A stretch of 64,000 bases of DNA, taken from positions 1,116,001 to 1,180,000 of the forward strand of contig CM034138.1 in the NCBI GenBank assembly GCA_019914995.1, given 5' to 3'. The DNA is from Acanthochlamys bracteata (Eukaryota; Streptophyta; Magnoliopsida; Pandanales; Velloziaceae). Position 1 is the first letter of the stretch. Every line of letters begins with the position of its first letter. A program made the translations under genes and the position numbers. Shown here in pieces: positions 51,898 through 62,051 of the stretch. The notes under the pieces are model-generated. The model searched no databases. It was not told the origin of the DNA and saw only the letters and a program-made list of their open reading frames with translations.

Positions 51898-53965
51898 TTT
51901 TTATATCTTTCATGACCAAAGACTGCAAATTTCTAATGCCCAGCTACAAACTTACTTATATTTAACTAAGGGATGTTAATACTATTTACCCATGAAGCAA
52001 GCAAACAGACTACCCTAGTTGCTCGACTAGAAAAACAATCAAGGCCCAAGGTGCTAACCTTCCAGTTATCTGAAGCACATGTTTTATATATAATCTTTTC
52101 AATAATCCACGGCTTGTAGACAATTATTTTTTAAATCTAAACAGGTACGGGAATGCATTTTCTCAGAGTTAACCAGGCACGCAACTGGAATGTTCTTCAG
52201 TATGCATGCAACATAACAAAATTAAAAGAAAATAACTTTATTAGCAGACAAATGCTAAATTGATGAAATTTTATTGATAGGGAAAGGTTATGCACCACAT
52301 TCTGACAGTACTATTCCTGTTTACAAACCGTGTAAGATAAACATGCACTGAATGTTCTCAATAGAATTTCAATAGAAAAATTCAACTCAAAGAACGAAAA
52401 TTCGAGCATGAAACCTTTTGTGATTAACAAGGAAACCCTGCAATTCTGAAGTAAGTTAAAACATCAATTTCAGGAAACACCCAAATTCAATTTAATTCCA
52501 AATTCAAGCAAAAGAGAACCTCTCTCGAGAACTCAGTAGCAGTTCAAAATAAAAAGAATTATCTTCAACAGCAAATATTTCAAAGCGATTCACAAAAAAG
52601 ATTTGTAATGAACAATCAATAATCAAGAAAACAAGAAAATATCAAAAAAGAAAGAAAAAGGCCAACTCGAACGAAAACAGATCCACCCCCAACTCTAGAA
52701 ACCATTGAAACACTAGAAAATCAATAATCACGAAGTACATGTTAAAAAGAACAAAAAATCATCCAAATATACATGATGGAAGAAATTTCTCAAATCCATC
52801 CATATCCACCCCCAAATCTTATAGATCCATTCAGATCAAGAAGGAGAATTAACAAAATATAAAAGAAGTACAAATTTATTAGATTTGTACCGTAAAGAGA
52901 GGGAGAGAACCAAAGAGAATGCACAAAGCTGGGTGTAAGAATTCGTTCTCCGACGCCGGAATAACAGCAGAAGAAGGAGAATGGTGATGTTTGTGCTCGA
53001 TTTTTTGACAAATGGATCAAAGTAGAGAGGCCAAGCATTTCGTGCCAATCAAAACTTGAGCCAACAGCGCTATCAATGCTTTAAAGTTGAAACACTAAAG
53101 AAAATGTACATAAACTGAATTTAAATGGGGTGTTCCTCAAAAAGGAAGCTGTAACACAAAGGATGGATCAAAAAACAAACATAGTTAATAGATCATACTA
53201 AAGTTATGGAGTGGTTATTTACTTGTGTGAAGCAAAAAAAGCTCTTCATTTCTGGCTTCCTTCAGGTTATCTACTCCAAATTTTACTAGGAAAGACCCCC
53301 AATGTAGCCATTCCTCAGATGGAACACCATTAAAGCTGCCAAGATAAAGGTCCAACCAATATTTGTTAAATTTATATGTTCTTCAAACTTCAAAGATCAC
53401 TCTACCTAGATGACATGCAAGATACCCGGCTATATATATCTTAAGCACTAAAAAATTCAAGACACTGAGAATCTCACAATTTATCACTTCGCTGTCTTGA
53501 GTCTAGAACTCAGTGCTAATGGTTCTTCCTCTTCGTGCTCAAGAAACCCCAGAACCTACAAGGAATACATTATTGTTTTAGCCTACGGTCCCGATCAACT
53601 AGCCCGAGACACGGCGATACGGTGGAGGAGAGTGCCGGAGGAAGAAGAAGAGGAGAGATCGGCAGCAGAGAGGAAGATGAAACTTTTCCATGCTCTGATT
53701 TCTCGCCAGTGTCAGTTGAATCGTTGCTTTTGATATTTGACTTTTCCAGCGGATATGGTTCGGCCCATTAGTAAAGATTACAGATCTATAAATCATTTTG
53801 GCCCAGTCGTTAATTGGACGGAGCCATTTCTTTAGATACGTGGGAAAATCCAAGCCTTACATGTAAGCATCTCCTGCAGAAATCAGATTGTCAAGCAGCA
53901 GTAGGTCGCTTGCCCGAAGAAGAAGAGAAGAAGAAAATCTTGTTTGGTTTCTTCAAACTGAAACA

Positions 53966-54733
53966 ATGAAGCAGTCAACAATGTGTTCTCTGGAGAAGCG
54001 CGGTAATGTTTGGATTCTGACGTTAACCGGTTCCAGCGAACACCGTTTAAGCCCCGCCGTGATCGCCGAGATCCGTTCAGCTCTGTCTCGCGTACGCTTT
54101 GATTCTTCTTCTTCTTCTTCTTCAGGCGGTGTTGCTCTGGTAACTACTGCAGAAGGCAGGTTCTTCTCCAATGGCTTCGATCTCGCCTGGGCGAACTCTG
54201 CTGGTGATCCTACCGCTGCTCGAGCTCGTCTTTCTCACATGGTTGAGTTATTCAATCCTCTGGTTGCAGACCTTATCTCTCTCCCCATGCCAACAGTTGC
54301 CGCGGTAACTGGCCATGCCGCCGCCGCTGGATTCATGCTTGCGATATGTCACGATTACGTTCACATGAGAGAAGATAAAGGCGTTCTTTATATGAGTGAG
54401 CTCGATATCGGTCTCCCCTTCCCCCCCTACTTCATGTCGCTAATGAGAGCTAAGGTAACTGATGCAAGAGCTCTTCGGGATGTTACGCTTAGGGCAAAGA
54501 AGATTGGGGCCAAGGAGGCTGTTGAGAGGAGAATTATTGATGGGGCACATCTGGGGCCAGCGGAGACTTTAGAGGCGGCGGTGAAGATGGCTGAGGAGCT
54601 AGCGGCGCGAGGATGGGAAGGAAATGTTTATGCATCAATACGGAAAGGGGCGTTTCCAGAACTTTGCCATGCTGTTGGGATTGAAGGAGATACGGAGGAA
54701 ATTGTACGGAAGCAATTTGCATCAAAGCTCTGA
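53966..54733 (+). CDS. Peroxisomal delta3,delta2-enoyl-CoA isomerase (ECI family)
   Basis: An intronless 255-aa protein of the crotonase superfamily; Arabidopsis ECI1-3 are about 240 aa. The first ATG is at 53966, but the family usually begins MCSLEKRG, so the ATG at 53981 may be used. Crotonase landmarks are GRFFSNGFDL (oxyanion region), ADLISLPMPTVAAVTGHAAAAG (second oxyanion Gly) and YMSELDIGLP, which carries the likely catalytic Glu. The C-terminus is SKL, a canonical PTS1 peroxisome signal. It isomerises cis/trans-3-enoyl-CoA to trans-2-enoyl-CoA so that unsaturated fatty acids can enter beta-oxidation. A Ser run after residue 48 comes from a TTC repeat. Confidence 0.93.
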   Translation: MKQSTMCSLEKRGNVWILTLTGSSEHRLSPAVIAEIRSALSRVRFDSSSSSSSGGVALVTTAEGRFFSNGFDLAWANSAGDPTAARARLSHMVELFNPLVADLISLPMPTVAAVTGHAAAAGFMLAICHDYVHMREDKGVLYMSELDIGLPFPPYFMSLMRAKVTDARALRDVTLRAKKIGAKEAVERRIIDGAHLGPAETLEAAVKMAEELAARGWEGNVYASIRKGAFPELCHAVGIEGDTEEIVRKQFASKL

Positions 54734-55379
54734 TTTCTCTCCAGTGGTAGTGGAGAATTAAAAGGTCAGTGCTAAATAATTAAGAAGATAACTTATTTGT
54801 GCATAAAATTTAAGCATTCTCATTTCACATACTATGCTCTTGTGAAACAGGAATAGCTGTAATGTGTGTTACTATGTATTATGTACAAGTGTTACACAAC
54901 GGTTATGTTTTACTTATGAGCAATTGAGGTATCCATTGCTGCTGGAGACTTTAAATTTGCAAAGCTGCTGTTCACAAAGTATTTGTTTTTTACTTATAAA
55001 ATTTATTTACTAACACCAAGCATAAGATAATATTTGGATGCTCTTCTTCAAGAATTAGAATTAGTAGCATTACTACTGTCCTTTATCTCTTTTATGTTAA
55101 GTCAGTTGATAATCGATTTTTATGGGCAAAGTTGCAAGAAAATAGGAATTTCAGTTTTAATGTGTTAGGTTGATGAAAAGAAGAAATTAAGCTGCAGAGT
55201 ACTCGAACAATGCAAATTGAAGAGCTTCTTGACATACTAATTCTGAATGATAATGGATATAGAAACTGAACTAAAAAATTGTGACATGCATTTGTTTGAG
55301 CAGGAAAGTAGAACACTCTGCAACAAATTTTGTGATTTAATTTTGTAGTATCTAATAGTTTCTTTGACCTGATTGTATG
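54734..55379. other. Intergenic DNA downstream of the isomerase
   Basis: It contains the isomerase 3' UTR and no supported gene. Confidence 0.5.
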
Positions 55380-56500
55380 CTTTGCTCATTCCTGAATAAG
55401 TTCTCTGGATCCACCTCTCCTTTCACCATAATTAGTCTGTTAAAATTACCTTAAAACACTTTGTTCCCCACATTTTATCCTTAGAGTAGCTTGTTAATTT
55501 TTCATATATTCCCAATCAGATCCGTAAAGTTAAACTATGAAGCTCTAGGATTCTGGGAAACATAAAGTGTCATGTGCTTGCCAACACTCCTTTCTTTGGC
55601 TACCTGAAAACTCCATTTTGATTCCATCCAGAATGGTATTGGGTGTTGTTTAGGTTCCCTATCCTGTGAGAAAAAAGGTATTTGTCCATCGCGAATATCA
55701 TCCATTATCACCCCATATGTATCCATCCAGATTGCTCTTCCTCCAGGATTCAAGAATCTTTGCCATCCTTTCCATGCTTCTCTTGGAATAGGCACATTCA
55801 CAAAAAAAAAAGTCAAAGTTAGGCTTGAAAAAGCCCTTTAGTGAAGAGTTTTATTCGGTAAGGACTCAATGTTAGCGGTCATATGGTGGCAAAGTTGAGC
55901 ATAGATTGTGAATCAACACTTCTCTTGAGATCCACTTCTATTCAATCTCATAGGTTTTTATTCAATAGACTTAGCATTTCACTACATCTTCCAAGGAATA
56001 AGGAGTTGAAGAAATTGGTCCCTTGCCATTGCTGCCTGGCCCTCCTATAGGCCTTAGTAGCTTCTATGAATAGATTCTTATCGGGCCTTTGTGCAATGTG
56101 TTGCCATTTATAAATTATATCCAATGGACCATCTTCTTATTTGGACTTTAAAGATGCAACAATTCAAGAACTTGGACTAGACTCAACTTCCACAATGCTA
56201 TGATACCGCACTAGCTGCAGCGCCACCTCTGATTGCCCAAAAGTAGTCCTCACCTGTGACTTTCTGTCTAAAAGCCTCCTGTGAGAATCAACTATTTTAG
56301 CATCTAGGGGATGGTTTGGTGCCACACTTCTGCACCATTGTCGAACACCGTCTCGATTTATATGAACACCTGTATCAAGACCTGGACTCCTACAGAAATG
56401 TGAGGCTGCTACTCTTCTTCCTGAAATAGGGCACCCAAGATGGCACCAGCTTCAACCCAAGCAATATGAGTGCTTACATCAACGTTGATAGATTGAAGGT
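55380..56500 (-). pseudogene. Decayed berberine-bridge-enzyme-like gene
   Basis: Reading the minus strand from 56490 to 55380 recovers, in family order, pieces of a BBE-like oxidase: SINVDVSTHIAWVEAGAILG, then DAKIVDSHRRLLDRKSHGED with YFWAIRGG, then KWQHIAQRPDKNLF, NFFNSLFLGR, VPIPREAWKGWQRFL with WMDTYG, YVSQNPRAS, and MVKGEVDPENLFRNEQS. Pieces are in different frames and separated by stops and deletions (for example a stop after NPRAS). The glycine-rich segment carrying the second flavin-linking Cys is missing. The N-terminal third is not found. A 93-codon frame at 55535-55816 is part of this remnant, not a gene. Confidence 0.88.
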
Positions 56501-56507
56501 ACGTAAG

Positions 56508-56528
56508 CCCTAAACCCTAAACCCTAAA
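56508..56528 (+). repeat. Three telomere-type CCCTAAA units
   Basis: Exactly three CCCTAAA copies, the complement of the plant telomere unit TTTAGGG, beside the broken end of the BBE remnant. Confidence 0.85.
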
Positions 56529-57912
56529 GCAGAGGATGACAAAAGAATGATGATCATATGACTAGTAAGAAAGCTTTCATAGTCATGACCACCACCATGA
56601 GTCCTGATAGAGAGCCCAAGCTCCTTGCAGCAAAGAACAGGTGAAACAATGAGGACTGGGTTTTTGTGAGGTAATATGTACCTCTCATTGTTGATGGTTG
56701 ATAGTAGGAGACAGGTGTAGGAGAGGTTTTGGCTAGTTAATATGGATCAGAAATTTGCTGAGGCTCTGATGTGTCTCGGAAAACAGTAGCTGAAAATCCA
56801 CTCTTGGTTGGTACTGTAACGGAGGCAGATGTGAAGGTGAGAATACAAAGAAACAAAAGCGAGTATTGCGATGTCGTAATGCAGCTCTTACTTTTCCGTT
56901 CTTCAGGCTAGGAGAAAGCTAGGATGCGTGTGCCTTGAAACGTGATTTATGAATGAGTGGGATACTTATGCTTTGATCTTGCAGGTGTCTGTTCTTCTGC
57001 ATTTTCTTGGTCTTTGTTTTCAATTTCAATAATACAGACACGCTTTTGATACACACAAGTTGATGCAACTAATTATAATAACGGATCCAACTAATGACAA
57101 TCAATCCTTCAGACTTTGGTTCCACTGATCGAGGAGGGAATGAGATGGCTGTTTCTTAAATTTCAGCCATTCTTCCACCAAGGTTGCGTTTACGTTGAAT
57201 TAAATTTAAAGTTAAAAAAATAAGTTTAAAATATTAAATTTAAAATAAAAAATTTTTAATAAGAATTAAAATTTTATAAAATTTTATATTAATAGTAAGC
57301 TTTAAAAAAATTATATAAAATTATTTTAAAATTTTTATTTACTTTATATTAAAAAGAAATTAAAAAAATAAAATTTATGGTGTAAAAGAATACGTCTCAA
57401 ATTGATACAAGATGTCGAGAACATGATATTTATTTTCTTCCCTGCATTTATAAAACCTCTACGGGTTCCGTTCCAATGCATCTCTAGGAATTGGCACTTT
57501 TACGCGTCTATTATGTCTTACTGATGAAATTAGTACTCTTCCTTACATGTAGTTTGAACAGTGAAAATAGCAACAGTAATTGAGAGTATTGAGTTATTAA
57601 ATTAGTTTGTAATACTGGTAGAGTAAATTTTTTCTTAGTCTCTTTTTATAAAGCTATATAAACCTCATATTATTGTGAAAACTCTAAATTGTTTTCTACA
57701 ATAAAGATAATAGTTTCTTTTTCTTCTTCTTATCCTCATTATTCCACTTCTCTTTTTTTTTTATTTACATAGATCGATTGATAGAAAGGAAGATTGAGAG
57801 ATTCAGTTCAAAATTTCATTTTCCTAAAAGTCCAAGGACAATAATGGAAGAATCAATCATCGAAAGTTTGCAAATTATCCACTGAATTAAACAAAAGCTA
57901 TATAATAAAATA
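56529..57912. other. Intergenic DNA with a degenerate MITE
   Basis: No gene is supported. 57183-57400 is an AT-rich stretch whose body matches the MITE in the RAB intron and at 47158 (AAAATTTTATATTAATAGTAAG), with poorly kept ends. Confidence 0.45.
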
Positions 57913-57985
57913 TGGAGATGCGGGGGATCGAACCCCGTGCCTCTCGCATGCAAAGCGAGCGCTCTACCATTTGAGCTACATCCCC
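57913..57985 (-). tRNA. tRNA-Ala (TGC anticodon)
   Basis: A 73-nt cloverleaf on the minus strand. Acceptor GGGGATG pairs with CATCTCC, which gives the G3-U70 pair that identifies alanine tRNAs; discriminator A. The anticodon loop TTTGCAT gives TGC. The T arm CGGGGTTCGATCCCCCG holds the B box. TTTT follows downstream. Confidence 0.96.
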
Positions 57986-58339
57986 ACCATAGAACTTCGT
58001 GTGGTGTTCACTGCACGGTTGTCGACGGCGAGTGTTCCCGGCATCGGACGTTAGGCCAATTGCCAGCATCGGAGCCAAATAAGGTGGACACAAGCTTCTC
58101 GGTGGACAACATTGCCGCAACGTTTTCCCATCCAAACGCTTATCAGTTGATGAACATAACTCATTCTCCCAGGTAAAAATGTCATGCATGAATTGCTCTA
58201 ATTACGGCGCATAGACATCCACCACCTTCACCTGCTCCAGCATTAGGTATTTCCTTTTTGGTAGAAATGTTCAAGTCAAAAGCCTTGGCCTCAGAATTGA
58301 TAATGGACAGCCTCCTCTGGTTTGCCAAAAGCTTTCGCC

Positions 58340-58455
58340 TCAGAGAATCATACCAAAGCTCGCTGCACCTCGTCCTCTGATTGCCCAGAACAGGACCTCG
58401 CCATCAGATTTTCTATCCAGAAGAAGCCTTCCATGAGGATCAACAAATTTAGCTT
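58340..58455 (-). pseudogene. Second BBE-like gene fragment
   Basis: The minus strand reads AKFVDPHGRLLLDRKS, then GEVLFWAIRG and GAASFGMIL before a stop. This is the same central FAD-domain segment as in the remnant at 55380-56500 and the intact gene at 59427. No further family sequence is clear on either side. Confidence 0.8.
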
Positions 58456-58722
58456 ATAACAAGCCTTCACAGTCATGCACGCCTAGCCGCTGCTCCGCTC
58501 CCAGGTTCAGCTTTGCTTGTGAACGCAAGTTTCAGTAGGCGAGGTGATGAAGATTTGGAAAGTGAACCTGGGGTTGTTGATGTTTGAGACAGGTACAAAA
58601 TTGTAAGAAGAGTTTTTTTTTTCGCTGTGACTGACGGTGAGATCTTTAGAGATCAATGTAGTTGGAGAAACGGAAGCAAATGATCTTGGCATGGAAAATA
58701 ATTTGGAGGTAAATGTGGATGA

Positions 58723-58941
58723 TAAGTGTTTACTAAGTAGGTAAAGTGGAGTTTGGGGGATTTTGGGAAGTGAATTAAAAAAATTAAATTAAAATTTTCA
58801 AAATATTTTAAAATATTTTAAAATAAATTTTTATATTAATTTTATATAATAGTACATTTTTAAAAAAATTGCTAAAAAAATTAATTTTATGTTAAAATTG
58901 AGTTTGAAAAAAGTGGAATTTGTGGTTTAGTAAACAAGCCC
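58723..58941. mobile_element. Degenerate AT-rich MITE
   Basis: The left AAGTGTTTACTAA and right TTTAGTAAACAAGCCC are imperfect inverted ends around an AT-rich body of the same type as the RAB-intron element. Confidence 0.5.
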
Positions 58942-59426
58942 ATAGCTACAGGAACAAGAGTAGAGAAATCATAAAAAACAAGGTTGCAAAGTTTGTTTGC
59001 CATTTTGCCTAAAATTTGTGTTTCAAGAGTAATGAATGAGCTATATTCTATTAATATCTTATTATCATATTATGCTTGTTCATTCAGTGTCAATATCTTA
59101 TTATCATATTGGTTTTTGTTTCAAACCTAAATTCTATTAACATAAATTAAGATAATTCCCCTTCTCTGAGGTGGTGTCTGGGTAGGATTCAAACGTTATA
59201 ATCGAGATATATATTACGAAGCTTTAGAGAAAAGGAAAAGAAAAGACTTCAATAAAGTTTGCATGCCTGTTATGAATTATTACACTAAGCAAAAGCTAAA
59301 TCCATTTCATTAGGCACTATAAAAATGTCTTTCTTCTTATGATTCTCTTCATGCACTCTAAAATCCTTTCTTCTTATGATCTTCCTCATGCTTACAAAAC
59401 ACTCTACCATCAGCAAAACCAAATCA

Positions 59427-61055
59427 ATGGCACCAAAATCAATCTCCATCTTCCCCTTTACATTCCTTCTCTGCTTCATTACAATTTCACACTCTTTCCC
59501 ATTTGATGATTTAAACAATGAAACCTTCATAGACTGTCTCTCAAACTCCATCTCCTTCTCTACTGCTTCTCAAATCCTTCACACTCCATTCACCACCTCC
59601 TACTCTTCTATCCTTCTCTCTTCAATCCAAAATCTTCGTTTCACCTCACCAAAAACTCCAAAACCTCTCTTCATAATAACTCCAACTGATCCAACTCAAG
59701 TTCAGGCAACTGTGCAGTGCTGCAAACTCTCCATGCTAACGATTCGTGTACGCAGCGGCGGTCATGACTATGAAGGTCTCTCTTATCGAACTTACAAAGA
59801 TCTTTGCCCTTTCGTCTTGCTCGATCTAAATAAACTTACGTCAATCACTATAGACATGGTATCAGAAACAGTCTGGGCACAAGCTGGTGCTACGCTTGGT
59901 GAACTCTACTACGCCATTTCGGAGAAGAGTTCTACGCATGCGTTCCCTGGCGGTGTTTGTTCTACGATTGGACTCGGTGGGTATATCAGTGGTGGAGGGA
60001 TCGGTGCGATGGTGAGGAAATTCGGGCTTGCTGCTGATAATGTGATCGACGCGGAGATTGTTGATGTTGATGGCAAGATTTTGAACAGAGCTACCATGGG
60101 TGAAGATTTGTTCTGGGCCATTAGAGGTGGTGGCGGAAGCTTTGGCATTGTTCTTTCATGGAAACTGAAGTTAGTTACCGTGCCGGAAACGGTCACCGTG
60201 TTCACAGTTAATAAAACCAGAGAAGAAGGTGCAGTTAAGATTATCGACAAGTGGCAATACTTCGCACCGGCGATCGATGAAAATTTATTTCTAGAAGTTT
60301 CTCTCCAACCGGGTATCGTTAAATTCAGCTGTTTGTATTTAGGAGATTGTTCTAATCTAGTTCAGTTGATGAACTCCAGTTTTCCAGAGCTTGGAGTGAA
60401 AGAAAACTATTGCAGAGAAATGAAATGGATAGAATCAGCTTTATACTTAGCCGGTCATACCAACGGAGAACGGATTGAAGTTCTACTTGACCGAGGCCTT
60501 CAACCGAAGAATTTCTACAAAGCAAAATCTGATTTCGTTACAGAACCAATTCCGTTAAACGGATTGCAACAACTTTGGGAAAGATTCAACGAACAAGGAG
60601 CCGGGATAGCTTTCATGGATCCATACGGAGGTAAAATGAACGAAATCTCGGAATCGGCAACGCCGTTTCCTCACAGAGCTGGTAACCTTTACAACATTCA
60701 GTACATTGTTAGATGGAAAGACGGTGACAGTGAAGAGTCTAGAGTTCATTTGAACTGGATCAGAAGCTTGTATGATTACATGGGGCAGTTTGTTTCAAAA
60801 CACCCGAGAGCTGCTTATGTTAACTTCAGAGATCTTGATTTGGGTATGAATGATCATGAAGTTTTTGGTATGCAGAGCTTTGAGAAAGCTAGAGTTTGGG
60901 GGAAGAGATATTTCAAGGATAATTTTGAGAAGTTGGCTTTTGTTAAAGCTGAAGTTGATCCATGGAATTTCTTCAGAAATGAACAGAGCATTCCTCCATT
61001 TCTTTCAGGTCAGAAAATAAATGGTTCAAGCACAGGAAATAATTTCAGTCCTTGA
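59427..61055 (+). CDS. Berberine-bridge-enzyme-like FAD-linked oxidase
   Basis: An intronless 542-aa secreted oxidase. I prefer the ATG at 59427, which begins a signal peptide (MAPKSISIFPFTFLLCFITI); the ATG at 59376 adds 17 residues. The FAD-binding domain (PCMH type) holds the two covalent flavin sites: His in VRSGGHDYEGLSY (about residue 113) and Cys in GGVCSTIGLGG (about 178). Then come GEDLFWAIRGGGGSFG, the substrate domain, and the C-terminal BBE motif YVNFRDLDLG and VDPWNFFRNEQS. Family members oxidise oligosaccharides, monolignols or alkaloid precursors with O2, releasing H2O2, usually in the cell wall. The substrate cannot be told from sequence. The usual GGH after the flavin Cys is GGY here. 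Two decayed relatives lie upstream on the other strand. Confidence 0.93.
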   Translation: MAPKSISIFPFTFLLCFITISHSFPFDDLNNETFIDCLSNSISFSTASQILHTPFTTSYSSILLSSIQNLRFTSPKTPKPLFIITPTDPTQVQATVQCCKLSMLTIRVRSGGHDYEGLSYRTYKDLCPFVLLDLNKLTSITIDMVSETVWAQAGATLGELYYAISEKSSTHAFPGGVCSTIGLGGYISGGGIGAMVRKFGLAADNVIDAEIVDVDGKILNRATMGEDLFWAIRGGGGSFGIVLSWKLKLVTVPETVTVFTVNKTREEGAVKIIDKWQYFAPAIDENLFLEVSLQPGIVKFSCLYLGDCSNLVQLMNSSFPELGVKENYCREMKWIESALYLAGHTNGERIEVLLDRGLQPKNFYKAKSDFVTEPIPLNGLQQLWERFNEQGAGIAFMDPYGGKMNEISESATPFPHRAGNLYNIQYIVRWKDGDSEESRVHLNWIRSLYDYMGQFVSKHPRAAYVNFRDLDLGMNDHEVFGMQSFEKARVWGKRYFKDNFEKLAFVKAEVDPWNFFRNEQSIPPFLSGQKINGSSTGNNFSP

Positions 61056-62051
61056 AATGTTTGCTTTTCTTTTATTTTGTAATCTTGTAATTTTCGTGAG
61101 ATGAACATGCTATTATGGTTTCTTCTGCAAATGCATGGAAGGAATCTGTTTTAACTTGGCTAACACTTTGTAATTATTACAACGTAGAACAAAAGAAAGC
61201 ATCCACTGACGACACATGTTTGGTTTGCTATCAATGCCGTTGATCAATTAGTCCAACAGAGGAATGAAATGAAAGATGGGGAGTTTTGAGTGGAAACTTG
61301 AAGTGGAATCAGTAATTATGTCGACCTCAGTATGGCATTAGAGATCTAGGAATTAAACTTTTGATTAGTTACACAGCTGAGAAAATGAACAAATAATTAC
61401 GAATTACAATTTCCTTCTTTATGTAACTACCATTCAATTTAGTTTGCTGAATCCAAATTAATTTTTAGGCCTTCAGGCTAATTATGGAGATATTTCATTG
61501 TGCGTAAAAAAAGTTTCTTTGAAATAAAAGTAATTAAAAATTTTTAAGAACAAACTCTTATTTTTTAATAAATAAATATTTTTATATTTTAAAAAAATTA
61601 TAAAATATTATATAAAATTGAATTAAAATACATAAAATTAAAAATAGAATTAAAAAATTCTCTGCAACATCACCTATATTTCCATGAGCCAAACAACCAA
61701 GCGATATATATGGGAAGCCCAAATCATGAAAACATTTCCAAAATTTTTGCATTGAAAAAGAAACGAATTAAGGTCCTTCTCAAATCCGGATACGTAACAA
61801 TTATTCATGGATTAGATTTTTGCTAATACATATTTCAGGGGCTTATAATGCAAAACAAGATCTACTGAAAACCTTTTTTCCTTTCTTTGACCGGGTCACC
61901 GGCCTCGAGAGTAGACTTCAGTTTGGGTTGTCTTCCTTTCCAAGCTCCGGTTCATTCTTATTATGAATTGTTCAACCAAGACGAAATAAAACGTTCAGAA
62001 AGAAAATTGCATTTCGATATCACAGATTGAAGAAGCGAAAATTTCCGATCG
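61056..62051. other. Intergenic DNA
   Basis: BBE-like 3' UTR, then AT-rich DNA, then the promoter of the next gene. No gene is seen. Confidence 0.5.

Larger units (their letters stand above)
47033..53965. other. 7-kb AT-rich gene desert
   Basis: No gene is supported. It contains a degenerate MITE at 47158, a complete hAT-type element at 48327-48732, a MITE-like end near 49200 (AATAAACACAGACC), and a tandem duplication at 51521-51897. Minus-strand short frames near 52790-53048 have no family features. Confidence 0.5.

Noticed and set aside
52790-53048. Two overlapping minus-strand ORFs of 70-82 codons
   Set aside because: They read as Leu/Ser/Phe-rich translations of a pyrimidine-rich leader, with no domain and competing frames; at most a non-coding first exon.
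55535-55816. A 93-codon minus-strand ORF as a stand-alone gene
   Set aside because: It is one in-frame piece of a BBE-like remnant; family sequence continues on both sides in other frames and past stops.
57887-58189. Overlapping ORFs of 79-100 codons around 58 kb
   Set aside because: They run through the tRNA-Ala gene on either strand and have no protein features.
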